Notes under the pieces: generated by a model | The model's input: the letters and a program-made list of their open reading frames with translations, nothing else | What the model was told of the DNA's origin: nothing | Databases searched by the model: none | Translations under genes and position numbers: made by a program | Part shown: one piece after another, positions 7,695-17,645 of the stretch | How the letters are laid out: each line of letters starts with the position of its first letter | Numbering within the stretch: the stretch's first letter is position 1 | Virus record (IMG/VR): IMGVR_UViG_3300042197_003724 | Location: 1 to 36,541 of that record | Strand: one strand, 5' to 3' | Length of the DNA: 36,541 bases | Origin: a virus

Positions 7695-7723
7695 AGAGAC
7701 TGTCAATGACAGTCTCTTTTTTT
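7695..7723 (+). terminator. Rho-independent terminator
   Basis: AGAGACTGTC (7695-7704), loop AAT, GACAGTCTCT (7708-7717), then a T run to 7723. A perfect 10-bp stem with a U tract. It separates the tRNA/Mom block from the tail-fibre genes. Confidence 0.92.
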
Positions 7724-7725
7724 GT

Positions 7726-7732
7726 CTAAATA
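7726..7732 (+). promoter_or_regulatory. Late promoter-like element CTAAATA
   Basis: CTAAATA immediately follows the terminator and lies 32 bases before the ATG at 7764. Its place makes it a good candidate for starting late transcription of the tail-fibre operon. Confidence 0.6.
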
Positions 7733-7763
7733 ATCATTAACGGAAACTATAAGAACTAATAAA

Positions 7764-10700
7764 ATGCCTTTAAGTCGTTTAGAGAATTTCCTGAAGAACA
7801 CAAAAGGAAATATTCTCTATGTAAGCCCAAATGATATTGATTCAACCGATTCATATGAAAATAGAGGTAACTCTTTAACAAGACCCTTCAAAACGATTCA
7901 AAGAGCTTTACTTGAGTCAGCAAGATTTTCATATCAAGCAGGAATAAATAACGATTTATTCAGTAAAACGACTATTTTACTATATCCAGGTGATCACATT
8001 GTCGATAATCGTCCTGGATGGATTCCCTATGACAATGGATTTGGTGAAATAAGATATTATAATCGTGCGGGAGAAGCAAATTTAACATTAGCGCCATTAA
8101 CCAGCACTTCAAATTTAAATCTTGAAGATCCTTCAAATGATATTTACAAATTGAATAGTGTGCATGGAGGAGTAATTCTTCCAAGAGGAACTTCTCTTGT
8201 TGGACTTGATTTAAGAAAAACAAAAATTAGACCAAAGTACGTTCCCGATCCAGAAAATAATAATGTTGAAAGATCTGCAATTTTTAGAGTTACTGGAACA
8301 TCTTATCTTTGGCAATTTACACTTCTTGATGCAGATCCAAATGAAAACTGCTATAAAAACTACTTAAATGATACATTTATTCCAAATTTTTCACATCATA
8401 AACTGACATGTTTTGAATATGCGGATGGTGTGAATAATGTTGCAATTGACGATGAATTTCTTACTTTGTCAGAAACACGTACTGACCTTGATATGTATTA
8501 TCAAAAGGTTGGAGATTTTTATGATGCGCCTTCAGGAAGACCTGTTGAACCTGATTATCCAACAGGTGGAGTTGATTTTGAACCGAAGATTGATGAATAT
8601 CGAATTGTTGGTCCAATTTCTGGATCTATCGGTGTTTCGAGTATTAGATCTGGTAATGGAACTTTAATTGGAAGAACTCCAACAATTACTGTCACCTTAG
8701 ATACCCCACTTGAAGGACTTGATGTTGACACTGCATTTCAGATTACTAATGTCAACTCTGACTATAATGGTCAATATGTTGTAAGTGGAATTACAAGTTA
8801 TTTTGGTGGAACCAAAGAATTTACCTATGAAGTTCAAAATATTCCAGCTGATCCAAAACCGACACTGACAAACGCAACTGTAGAACTTGCAAGTGATACG
8901 GTAACTTCTGCTTCACCATACATCTTCAATATTTCCTTACGATCTGTGTGGGGAATGTGTGGAATGCACGCAGATGGTAGTAAAGCAACAGGATTTAAGT
9001 CCATGGTTGTTGCACAATTTACTGGTATTGGTCTACAAAAAGACGATAATGCGTTTACAATTTATGATGATGGTGTTTATCTTGATGCTGCAGATGGTCA
9101 GACAAATCTGTTTAAAAATTCAAGAGCAATTTTTAAACCAGAATATCGAAACTTTCACATCAAAGCATCCAATAATGCGTTCATTCAGGTAGTTTCTGTT
9201 TTTGCAATTGGATTTGCTGATCATTTTCTTTCAGAGTCTGGTGGTGATTTATCAATTACTAATTCCAACTCAAACTTTGGCGCAAGATCACTAAGATCTG
9301 TTGGATTTAGAGATGAGGCATTTAATCAAGATGATGTTGGATACATTACTCACATAATTCCATCACAAGAAGTACCAAAAACAATTACAACAACAGAATT
9401 CTCGTCGATAGATGTCAATAAAACAATCAATATTGGTGTTTCTTCACATTTATATCTTTATAACGAAACAAATCCAGATATTGCACCATCTGAAGTTCTC
9501 GATGGATATCGAGTAGGAGCAAAATCGGACGAAAAAATATTTGCAATTATCTCCGATGGTGTAACAAGTTCTGAGTATTTTTCAAGAGTTGTAATGCCTT
9601 CTGGAGAAAAAGGAGATTTAACGCAAGTAACCTCAGAAAAAATATCCAAAGTTTCCAGCGATAACACTGGAATTAATAGTATTACAACAACAAATTCGAC
9701 AATCACATTTACAGCACCCCATAATTTTATTAATGGTGAAAGTGTAAGAGTTTTAAGTGAAAATGGATTTTTGCCAGATGGTCTTGTTGAAAATCGCATA
9801 TATTATGCAATTGTAAATCAAACCTCTGGAGTTGGAAATACATCAATTCAACTTTCAGAAACATTAAATGAAGCTTTAAATGGAAATGCAATCGATATTA
9901 ATAACAATGGTGGAATTTTAAAAGTTGTTAGTAGAGTTTCAGATAAACAACCAGGATCTGCTGGTCATCCAATTCAATTTGATATAGCAAATCGAAATTG
10001 GTATATTAACGTATCTTCTGCATCGACCGAAAACTATCTTTATTCAAGAATTGTTGGATTGGGCACCACAACTTTGGGTGTTAGATCTCCAAAGACATAC
10101 ATTAAGAGAACTCCAGATAGTCGTAATTCGATTGATAGAATTTATCGAGTTCGATATGTCATACCAAAAGAAGTTTCTGTTGCCAGAGAACCTGTTGATG
10201 GATTTATTTTACAAGAATCATCATCTACTATTGAATCGGGACAACTTGCGATTACAAACGATAGTTTATCAAATCCAGCAGTTAGAAAAAATTTAAGAAT
10301 TATTGCCGGAATTTCATCTTCTGTTGGAGTTGCTACTGTCTATACAGAAGTTCCGCACAATCTTTCTATCGGATCTCAAGTTAAAATTCGAAATGTAAAG
10401 AGCACAGGAAACACTGCTGGTGTTGCACAGTCCGCATACAATCAGATATTTACAATTAGTGGCATTTCAAGTGCAAAAGCATTCTCAATTAGTGTTACAG
10501 GAAATCCAGGAACATTTTTAAATAATGTAGATACCCGAACAACTACAGAACTTCCATATTTTGAGAGGCAAAATTATAATGATGTTTTTTATGTTTATAG
10601 AAGTGAAGAAATTAAAAAACATATTCCAAATCAGCAGGATGGAGTTTATCATCTAATTTGTGTCAATGCTTCAAATGCACCATTGGCTCCTGATTTTTCT

Positions 10701-13658
10701 TCTGAAAAGTTTTCTCAAAATATTCAAGATCTTTTCCCACAAACAGATAGAGATAATCCTATTTCCGATCCTCCAGGTGCAAAAAGTTTTGCTAAGTCGG
10801 ATTTAATTGGAAAAGTTGTCACAAATAATCTTAAAAATTCAATTACAAGAGAAACAGTCGAAAAACTATTCGTAGACACTTCGATCGGAATTGGCATTAC
10901 AAATATTGTTTCGACTTCCAGTACCACACATATTGTTTATACAAAATATGATCATGGATTGAATGGAGTTAAGACTGTAGGAATTCAATCCGCTGGACAA
11001 GGATATGGAAGAGGAACGGGCGGAACAGAGTATTTGTATAATGCATCACTTGTTGGATTTGCTGGATCAACCACAGGTAAAAATGCTACTGCTATAGTTA
11101 CTGTTAATTCTGTTGGATCCATCACTGCAGTTAAAATTGTAGATCCTGGATCTGCCTATGGTGTAGGAAATACTCTTGCGGTGGTAGGTGTTGCGACCAC
11201 AACATCCTCATCATACTATCTTGGACATGTAAGAGTCACTGGCATTATCGATAATACAAATGATGTCTTAAGATTAAGTGGTATCAACTCAGAATCGATT
11301 CAAGACTATAACAACTTATACCGAATTGTTGGAATTAATACTGGAGAATTTAATACAATTCGTGTTGCAAGTGGATCTTCAATTCGTGGATTTTCTTCTG
11401 CGGGAATTGGATCTACTCTTGCATCTGATGCAATTCTTTATAATGTTGGTGCATCATTGAGAGTAAGTTCTCTCACATATGACAATGTTCTTGGAATTGC
11501 CACGGTCAAAACAATCGGTGTTGGAAATACAATTCATGGATTGTCGGTGGGCAATAAAATTAGAATTGTAGGGTCGGGGCAAACAATCTACAATGATAGT
11601 TTTACAGTTAAAGAGGTCATAGATCTTTCGACAGTTATTTTAAATGTTGGTGTAGGAACTCAAACATTAACTGCAACTGGAGATATTTTCTTATTTAAAG
11701 AAGGATTTACTTCTCAAGGTGGAATTACAAATGCAAATGATGAAAATCTTGCTGGAAGAATGGTTCCATTCTATGCTGGACTTTCAACTTCTTTGAATGC
11801 AGATGTTACTTCAAGATCCACAACCTCAATCTCAATTCAAAATTTCTCAACATCAGGATTAAAACTTGGAGATTATATTCAAGTCAATTCTGAAATTATG
11901 AGAATTTCTGATGAACTTCCATTAACGGTATTCAGAGGAGTTCTTGGATCAGTTGCAGGAATTCATAGCAGTAGAACAGAAGTTAGAAAAATTCGAGTCA
12001 TTCCATCAGAATTTAGAAGACATTCAATCATTCGTGCTTCTGGACAAACATTTGAATATGTTGGATTTGGTCCTGGCAATTATTCGACTGCATTTCCTGA
12101 TAAACAAGATCGAATACTTTCAAGTCAAGAAAGATTTTTATCTCAAGCTCTCAAACAGGGAGGTGGGTTAGTTGTATATACTGGTATGAATGACGAAGGT
12201 GATTCATATGTTGGCAATACAAAACTCAGTGCAGCTACTGGTGAAGCAGAAGTTTTTGATTCACCAATTATCACCGTAACTGGTGAAGAAATTGAATCTG
12301 GCTTGGTCTTAAACAATATTAGTCCCGATGAAATTAATGTAACTCGATCGATTAAAGTTGAAGGTGGTCCCAATAAAGATATAATCAGTCAATTTGATGG
12401 TCCAATTGTTATAAACGAAAAACTGACTTCAAACTCTACAAAGGGCATTGAAGCATATAGCATGTATCTGCAAGGAAATGCAGAGGTTTCCAGACAATTT
12501 ACTGTTGGAATTTCTACTCCATTCGATAGTGGAAATTTGGGCGATTTTACTTACTACACTCAACCACAACAAGGTGAATATGCTGGATGGACTTATACAA
12601 AAGAAAATGCCTGGAGAAGATTTGGTCCAATTTCTCTTTCATTGAATTCGAATGATTATAGATTAGATAAACTTGGTGTCGGAGTTGGAACAACAACGAT
12701 TCTTAATAATCCTTTTCAGTTTGGTTTCCAAAATCCAACTGGAGGAATTAGTACTGCAGTAGTTATTACTGGTGTTGGATCTATTGGTATCGGGACAACA
12801 AATCCACTACATTCACTACATGTTGTAGGAACTTCAACAGTAACTGGAAATGCATTTTTTGGATCTAATATTAGAGCAATTGGAAATCTTAATGTAGAAG
12901 GAAATGTCAATGCAACCGCATTTGTTGGCGATGGTTCTGGACTTTCAAACTTGCCAAGTTCTGAAGTTTGGTTGACAAGTTCAGTTGGCATTCACACTTT
13001 AAGAAATGTTGGAATTGGAACAACAAATACTGAATTTGCAAAACTTACAATCGTAAATGAAACTGGATCTGGTGTTACCACAGCACTTGACGTTCATGGA
13101 GAGTCCAGATTTATCGGAACAATGACTGTCGGTGCTGCGCTGACAGTTAAAGGACAATTCTTGTCTACATCATTTGCATTGGTTGGTGTTGGACATTCGA
13201 CAATTCTTGCTGGCATCACAACAACCATGACTCTTGATGTCAAAGAATCAATCAAATTAAACACTCTGACACTTAGAGAAAGTTCTATCTTAGATGTTGA
13301 AGGAAGAGCACGATTTAAATCTTACACTGAAGCTATTGCAACCCCATCGATTTCTTCGAATGTTTTAACTCTCGATCTTTCAACAGCACAAACATTCAAT
13401 ATAACACTAAATCAAAATATCAATTCTTTCGTGATTACAAATGTTCCTACAACGACATCTACAACATTCTTGGTGAAATTAACTCAGGATGGAACTGGTG
13501 GAAGAACAGTTACCTTTGATTTTCAGGGGGCAACTCTTTATTGGGCAGGCGGAGTTGTACCGACAATGACTCCAACCGCAGCAAAAACGGATTTATTCTC
13601 ATTTACAACATTAAATGGAACTGATTATTACGGTATTACAGGAGGTCAAAATTTCTAA
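7764..13658 (+). CDS. Very large tail/baseplate fibre protein, 1964 aa
   Basis: The N-terminus (MPLSRLENFLKNTKGNILYV, then SPNDIDSTDSYENRGNSLTRP) and FKTIQRALLESARF look like the start of a right-handed beta-helix domain, as in the pectate-lyase superfamily, with GDHIVDNRPG near residue 80. The middle is long, beta-rich and low in cysteine, with repeats such as GYGRGTGGTEY and GSIRGFSSAGIGSTLASDA. Residues about 1650-1850 carry fibre-type repeats (GIGTTN, VEGNVNATAFVGDGSGLSNL). The last 120 residues (LTLDLSTAQTFNITLNQNINSF...) resemble a trimerising C-terminal domain found in phage fibres. I believe homologues in cyanophages are annotated as large virion structural proteins, sometimes gp10-like. 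The role would be a baseplate-attached fibre contacting the host; substrate unknown. Base use matches the other late genes. Confidence 0.75.
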   Translation: MPLSRLENFLKNTKGNILYVSPNDIDSTDSYENRGNSLTRPFKTIQRALLESARFSYQAGINNDLFSKTTILLYPGDHIVDNRPGWIPYDNGFGEIRYYNRAGEANLTLAPLTSTSNLNLEDPSNDIYKLNSVHGGVILPRGTSLVGLDLRKTKIRPKYVPDPENNNVERSAIFRVTGTSYLWQFTLLDADPNENCYKNYLNDTFIPNFSHHKLTCFEYADGVNNVAIDDEFLTLSETRTDLDMYYQKVGDFYDAPSGRPVEPDYPTGGVDFEPKIDEYRIVGPISGSIGVSSIRSGNGTLIGRTPTITVTLDTPLEGLDVDTAFQITNVNSDYNGQYVVSGITSYFGGTKEFTYEVQNIPADPKPTLTNATVELASDTVTSASPYIFNISLRSVWGMCGMHADGSKATGFKSMVVAQFTGIGLQKDDNAFTIYDDGVYLDAADGQTNLFKNSRAIFKPEYRNFHIKASNNAFIQVVSVFAIGFADHFLSESGGDLSITNSNSNFGARSLRSVGFRDEAFNQDDVGYITHIIPSQEVPKTITTTEFSSIDVNKTINIGVSSHLYLYNETNPDIAPSEVLDGYRVGAKSDEKIFAIISDGVTSSEYFSRVVMPSGEKGDLTQVTSEKISKVSSDNTGINSITTTNSTITFTAPHNFINGESVRVLSENGFLPDGLVENRIYYAIVNQTSGVGNTSIQLSETLNEALNGNAIDINNNGGILKVVSRVSDKQPGSAGHPIQFDIANRNWYINVSSASTENYLYSRIVGLGTTTLGVRSPKTYIKRTPDSRNSIDRIYRVRYVIPKEVSVAREPVDGFILQESSSTIESGQLAITNDSLSNPAVRKNLRIIAGISSSVGVATVYTEVPHNLSIGSQVKIRNVKSTGNTAGVAQSAYNQIFTISGISSAKAFSISVTGNPGTFLNNVDTRTTTELPYFERQNYNDVFYVYRSEEIKKHIPNQQDGVYHLICVNASNAPLAPDFSSEKFSQNIQDLFPQTDRDNPISDPPGAKSFAKSDLIGKVVTNNLKNSITRETVEKLFVDTSIGIGITNIVSTSSTTHIVYTKYDHGLNGVKTVGIQSAGQGYGRGTGGTEYLYNASLVGFAGSTTGKNATAIVTVNSVGSITAVKIVDPGSAYGVGNTLAVVGVATTTSSSYYLGHVRVTGIIDNTNDVLRLSGINSESIQDYNNLYRIVGINTGEFNTIRVASGSSIRGFSSAGIGSTLASDAILYNVGASLRVSSLTYDNVLGIATVKTIGVGNTIHGLSVGNKIRIVGSGQTIYNDSFTVKEVIDLSTVILNVGVGTQTLTATGDIFLFKEGFTSQGGITNANDENLAGRMVPFYAGLSTSLNADVTSRSTTSISIQNFSTSGLKLGDYIQVNSEIMRISDELPLTVFRGVLGSVAGIHSSRTEVRKIRVIPSEFRRHSIIRASGQTFEYVGFGPGNYSTAFPDKQDRILSSQERFLSQALKQGGGLVVYTGMNDEGDSYVGNTKLSAATGEAEVFDSPIITVTGEEIESGLVLNNISPDEINVTRSIKVEGGPNKDIISQFDGPIVINEKLTSNSTKGIEAYSMYLQGNAEVSRQFTVGISTPFDSGNLGDFTYYTQPQQGEYAGWTYTKENAWRRFGPISLSLNSNDYRLDKLGVGVGTTTILNNPFQFGFQNPTGGISTAVVITGVGSIGIGTTNPLHSLHVVGTSTVTGNAFFGSNIRAIGNLNVEGNVNATAFVGDGSGLSNLPSSEVWLTSSVGIHTLRNVGIGTTNTEFAKLTIVNETGSGVTTALDVHGESRFIGTMTVGAALTVKGQFLSTSFALVGVGHSTILAGITTTMTLDVKESIKLNTLTLRESSILDVEGRARFKSYTEAIATPSISSNVLTLDLSTAQTFNITLNQNINSFVITNVPTTTSTTFLVKLTQDGTGGRTVTFDFQGATLYWAGGVVPTMTPTAAKTDLFSFTTLNGTDYYGITGGQNF

Positions 13659-13660
13659 TC

Positions 13661-15625
13661 ATGGCACTTCTTTTTAACAAACGTGTCAGAGGTCTCCAAG
13701 AGGTTTCTCCTCCAAGAATGTCATTTAGTAGTTTAATTGTTAATACTGCTGTAGATTATGGCAGTACTTTAACACTAAATTCGACTGCAATCGCAACAAA
13801 TCCATCTACAAATTCTTCAGCACCTGGAACAATTTCATATCAATGGTATCGCAATGATGTATTAATTTCTGGACAAACAAGTGCAATTTTAACTCAAACA
13901 AATCAAATTATTGGAGCAACTTTTTATTGCGTAGCAACTTATACTCCAACCGCAACTTCTGCTCCAGCAATAAATCCAACAATCACTTCGGCAACAATCA
14001 CCACTACAATTAAAAATTATGTAGTCTTTACAAAACAACCATCAAATTCTGCTGTAATTCTCAATAAAAGCGCAACTTTTGGATGTAGTGCAGTTGTTGG
14101 TGGATTTAGAAGTATGAGTGGTTTTAATGATTCTGCTGGATCTCCTGCAGAACCTGGATATTTTGGCAACGCTGATTATAATGCAGCAATTGCTCAGGGA
14201 TTTAGTGATGAGGATATTCGTTACTATTTGGAAAATGAATATACTGGAGTAATTGGAGCCGATCCTGCCAGTTCAATTGATATGCTAAGAAGATTGAACG
14301 ATATTAATTTCGGAAATTCAAGAAATAGAAACTTGAAGTATGAGTGGTATGTTGATGGAGTTTTACAAAAAACTACTTTTGGTCCAGTATGCTCTACTGC
14401 TCCTGGATTTAATGGTGATGGAATTTATTTAGATCTAACTGATTATCCAACAGATAGTAGGGTTCAAATCGAATTTAATGTCACACAAGATTCTGGAACT
14501 GTTCATCGAATTTTAATACCAGATTTGGGAAGTGTAAATGGTGGAGTCAATTCAAGATTTTTGACTGATGGATATATTCGTGAGACACTTCCTGGAACTT
14601 CAACTCCTTGGGGAACACGTTATCTTTTGTTGGAAGGTGGAAGAATTTATGGTCCAGTTACTTCAGACACCTATAGATCAGGATTTCTTGCTGTTGCCTC
14701 CGAAATTAATCAAGGATCCGATCAGAGATTGATAATCTATGATGGTGGTGGTGGACAACTTGATGACATGATTTTAAATATTAATAAAGGACTTTTTAAA
14801 ACATATGTCAATTATGGAACAGTTCCAAGGCAAAGGACAATTAATGGAGTAACTTTTAATACCAGAACTCCACCAAGAGTTAAATATTTTTCAACTTATA
14901 CTGCAACAAGTTCTACTGCTAAAAATTCTTCTGTTGTTTGTAGAGTGGTTCAAGTCAACACTTCTGGTGAACTTGCAGGATTACCACAACCATCAAATAC
15001 AGTTACTTGGACAACGGCTAATGCAGAATGCGTTAGTTGGGACGATTCAAGAAAACCAGGTGCTAAAGTAAATGTTCCAACTCAAAGTGGTATAAAACCT
15101 GGTCCAACATCAATTTGGTATGGTCCTTGGGTTTTTGGAACAGATACTGATACCTGTTATTTTTCTTTTGACGTTGAAGTTAGAAACATTTATCCAAGAG
15201 CAATTAATTCCAGTACGGATAGTCCTTTTGCTGCTTTGTTTCAGTGTAGGGTCAGGGGACAAGGTGGGCAAAGTGGTGATGTAATCAATGCTTTTAAAAT
15301 TATTGAATGGAGAGGTAATAGTAGATCTGAAAATGAAAATAATAAACAATCTTTAAGTTTTAATAGGGGTAGTTTTAATGGAGAGCAAGTCATCAATTAT
15401 AGAAGTGATGGTGGAATTTTGTTTAGTAAAGTAAATTCTAATGCTCCTGGAAATACATGGAATCCTCCCGGTAGTGGAAGAGTGTGTGTAGACATTTTAT
15501 TTCTTGCAGCAAAAAGAATAAGCACTGGCGTTGACATAGATTCATTTTTAACTGTTAATTCTACTAAAACAGACAATGTTTTAGAATACGGAAGAAGATT
15601 TGACCAATATGAAGAAGTTTATTGA
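13661..15625 (+). CDS. Virion protein with Ig-like domains
   Basis: 654 aa. Residues about 20-115 form an Ig-like domain (ISYQWYRNDVLISGQTSAIL, then ATFYCVATY). A second one starts at KQPSNSAVILNKSATFGCSAVV and resumes at LKYEWYVDGVLQ, interrupted by about 75 residues with a helical segment (AAIAQGFSDEDIRYYLEN). A third beta-rich part holds VVCRVVQVNTSGE. The C-terminal 200 residues contain YFSFDVEVRNIYPRAINSST. Ig-like domains are often displayed on phage surfaces and bind glycans weakly. GGAGG precedes the ATG at 13661. Position inside the fibre operon supports a tail or fibre location. Confidence 0.7.
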   Translation: MALLFNKRVRGLQEVSPPRMSFSSLIVNTAVDYGSTLTLNSTAIATNPSTNSSAPGTISYQWYRNDVLISGQTSAILTQTNQIIGATFYCVATYTPTATSAPAINPTITSATITTTIKNYVVFTKQPSNSAVILNKSATFGCSAVVGGFRSMSGFNDSAGSPAEPGYFGNADYNAAIAQGFSDEDIRYYLENEYTGVIGADPASSIDMLRRLNDINFGNSRNRNLKYEWYVDGVLQKTTFGPVCSTAPGFNGDGIYLDLTDYPTDSRVQIEFNVTQDSGTVHRILIPDLGSVNGGVNSRFLTDGYIRETLPGTSTPWGTRYLLLEGGRIYGPVTSDTYRSGFLAVASEINQGSDQRLIIYDGGGGQLDDMILNINKGLFKTYVNYGTVPRQRTINGVTFNTRTPPRVKYFSTYTATSSTAKNSSVVCRVVQVNTSGELAGLPQPSNTVTWTTANAECVSWDDSRKPGAKVNVPTQSGIKPGPTSIWYGPWVFGTDTDTCYFSFDVEVRNIYPRAINSSTDSPFAALFQCRVRGQGGQSGDVINAFKIIEWRGNSRSENENNKQSLSFNRGSFNGEQVINYRSDGGILFSKVNSNAPGNTWNPPGSGRVCVDILFLAAKRISTGVDIDSFLTVNSTKTDNVLEYGRRFDQYEEVY

Positions 15626-15631
15626 TAAATA
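15624..15631 (+). promoter_or_regulatory. Late promoter-like element GATAAATA
   Basis: GATAAATA overlaps the stop of the Ig-like gene and lies 34 bases before the ATG at 15665; it differs from T4 TATAAATA by one base. Confidence 0.5.
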
Positions 15632-15664
15632 ATATTAACAATTAACCGGGGAGAGTGAACCGGA

Positions 15665-17614
15665 ATGGCAGCAATTAATAAGAATTTTGTAGTTAAGAAT
15701 GGCATAGAAGTCGGTGATAACTTAATTTTTGGTAACAAAGACCAACTCAGAGTTGGTATTGGTACAACTGTTCCAAATTACACCTTGGATGTTCGTGGTG
15801 GAATTGGTGCCACTTCAGTTTCTGTTGGGCAAACACTGACTGCAAATAGTGGTATTATCACGACACTTACTGCAAGCAATGTAACAATTACCACTCTAAA
15901 TGCCACTGGAGTAGCGGCAACAGCAATTCAATCTACCTGGTTTCAAGTAGGTTCTGGTTTAACCTTTACTACTGGTATTGCTACCAACTTTACCGTATCT
16001 GGTATTGCAACTTTTGGTAGTAATATTGGAGTGACTGGTGTTACAACATCAAAAGATTTAAAAGTTGTTGGAATTGCAACGATTGAAACTTTAGATGTTC
16101 AAACAAAACTTGATGTTTATGATTCTGAAGCAGTTTTTCACAACAATGTTCGTATTGATGGAAATTTAAGCATTGGTGGAACTACTACTACAATTGTTGC
16201 ATCAGATTTAAGAGTAACTGACAGAGATATTGTTCTTGGTGTTACGACAAATTCTTTTGGTGCTGATATTTCAAACGATACGACTGCAAATCATGGCGGA
16301 ATTGCAATTGCATCTACAGAAGGAAGTCCATTAGTAGATTTAGTTTTAACGGGATTTAGCACTCTTCCAAGCACCTACAAACAAATGATGTGGGTCAAAG
16401 CTGACTCCTACGGATTTGGAACAACTGATGCATTTTTGTTCAATTATGCAGTAGGTATTGGATCAACTCTTGTTCCAAATGGAGTTCGCTTAGCAGTTAG
16501 CAATATACATTTTACAGATGATACAATTACATCAAGAAATGTTAATGTCACAAACGGTTTAAATGTATCTGGAGCACTTACTGCAACTTCATCTAACTCT
16601 ACCTGGTCTCAAGTAGGTTCTGGTTTAACCTTTACAACTGGTATTGGTACAAATTTAAATATCTCAGGTATCACCACTACTAATTCGTTATACATTGATG
16701 CTACAGAAGTTATTAGTTCGGCAAGACAACTTCAAAATATTGCTTCTCTTGATGCAACAACAACTGCAACAATTGAAACAGCAATTGCAAATGCGCCAAA
16801 TACTTTTACAGATTTAACAGTTACGGGAATTGCAACTTTTAATAATAATGTTGGTGTTGCTGGTATTATAACTGCAACAGCAATTCAATTTACTTGGTCT
16901 CAAGTAGGATTGGGACTAACCTTTACCTCTGGTATTGGAACTAATTTAATAATTAGTGGCATTGCCTCTGTTGGATCTGGTATTACTCTCACTTCAAGTG
17001 GTAATGCCAATTTTACTGGCATTGTTACAGCACAATCTTTTCGTGGTGATGGATCTCAGTTAACTGGAACTATTAGTGGAGTTGGAATTAAGAGTGATGG
17101 AGTTACAATTGGAACTGGAATTACCACTTTAAACTTTACTGGAGGAAGTGTACAATCTGTAACTGGAGATCCCTCTGCGGGCATCTCTACAATTACAATT
17201 CAAGCAGGTCCTGCAACTCCAGCAGGATCAAATACTCAAATTCAATATAATAATGCTGGAGTTACTGGAGCTTCTACAAATTTTACTTTTGATGGGAGCA
17301 ATGTTTATATTGCAGGTATATGTACTGCTCTGGATTTTAATTCTCTTTCAGACATTAAACACAAAACAAACATCAATACAGTAAATAATGCATTGCTCAA
17401 AGTTGAACAAATGCGAGGAGTTAAATTTAATTGGAAAGAAAGTGGAAATCCTTCATACGGTGTCATTGCACAAGAACTTCAAGAGGTTCTTCCAGAACTT
17501 GTTCATGGTGATGGCCCAAAGACCGTAAATTATAATGGAATTATTGGTGTGCTTATCGAAGCAATTAAAGAACTTAAAGAAGAAGTTAATAAACTGAAAA
17601 AAGATAAAAGATAA
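15665..17614 (+). CDS. Tail fibre protein with C-terminal peptidase S74 chaperone
   Basis: 649 aa. The start is MAAINKNFVVKNGIEVGDNL, a typical shaft start, followed by repeats of the type GIGTT, LDVRGGIGATSVSVG and three copies of a TWSQVGSGLTFTTGIGTN-like unit (near residues 92, 313 and 410). The C-terminal 88 residues are an intramolecular chaperone of the S74 family: SDIKHKTNI with the expected Ser562-Lys567 pair, then VKFNWKESG, YGVIAQELQEVLPELV and a terminal coiled coil (IEAIKELKEEVNKLKKDK). The chaperone folds the trimeric fibre and then cuts itself off before the serine. GGGGAGAG precedes the start. Confident as a tail fibre; host receptor unknown. Confidence 0.9.
   Translation: MAAINKNFVVKNGIEVGDNLIFGNKDQLRVGIGTTVPNYTLDVRGGIGATSVSVGQTLTANSGIITTLTASNVTITTLNATGVAATAIQSTWFQVGSGLTFTTGIATNFTVSGIATFGSNIGVTGVTTSKDLKVVGIATIETLDVQTKLDVYDSEAVFHNNVRIDGNLSIGGTTTTIVASDLRVTDRDIVLGVTTNSFGADISNDTTANHGGIAIASTEGSPLVDLVLTGFSTLPSTYKQMMWVKADSYGFGTTDAFLFNYAVGIGSTLVPNGVRLAVSNIHFTDDTITSRNVNVTNGLNVSGALTATSSNSTWSQVGSGLTFTTGIGTNLNISGITTTNSLYIDATEVISSARQLQNIASLDATTTATIETAIANAPNTFTDLTVTGIATFNNNVGVAGIITATAIQFTWSQVGLGLTFTSGIGTNLIISGIASVGSGITLTSSGNANFTGIVTAQSFRGDGSQLTGTISGVGIKSDGVTIGTGITTLNFTGGSVQSVTGDPSAGISTITIQAGPATPAGSNTQIQYNNAGVTGASTNFTFDGSNVYIAGICTALDFNSLSDIKHKTNINTVNNALLKVEQMRGVKFNWKESGNPSYGVIAQELQEVLPELVHGDGPKTVNYNGIIGVLIEAIKELKEEVNKLKKDKR
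15901..16003 (+). repeat. Shared fibre module, copy in S74 fibre gene
   Basis: About 103 bases nearly identical to 17912-18014 in the next fibre gene, including a fully identical 50-base stretch (15944-15993 versus 17955-18004). Shorter, more diverged copies start near 16610 and 16901. Confidence 0.85.
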
Positions 17615-17617
17615 ATA
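17610..17617 (+). promoter_or_regulatory. Late promoter-like element GATAAATA
   Basis: GATAAATA overlaps the stop of the S74 fibre gene, 29 bases before the ATG at 17646. Confidence 0.5.
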
Positions 17618-17645
17618 AAAGAGAAAGCCGAGTACTTCAACGACG

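Noticed and set aside
12143-12373. Minus-strand frames within the large fibre gene (also 9458-9799, 10724-10927, 12716-12991)
   Set aside because: Shadows of the strong + frame; no ribosome sites and no recognisable motifs.
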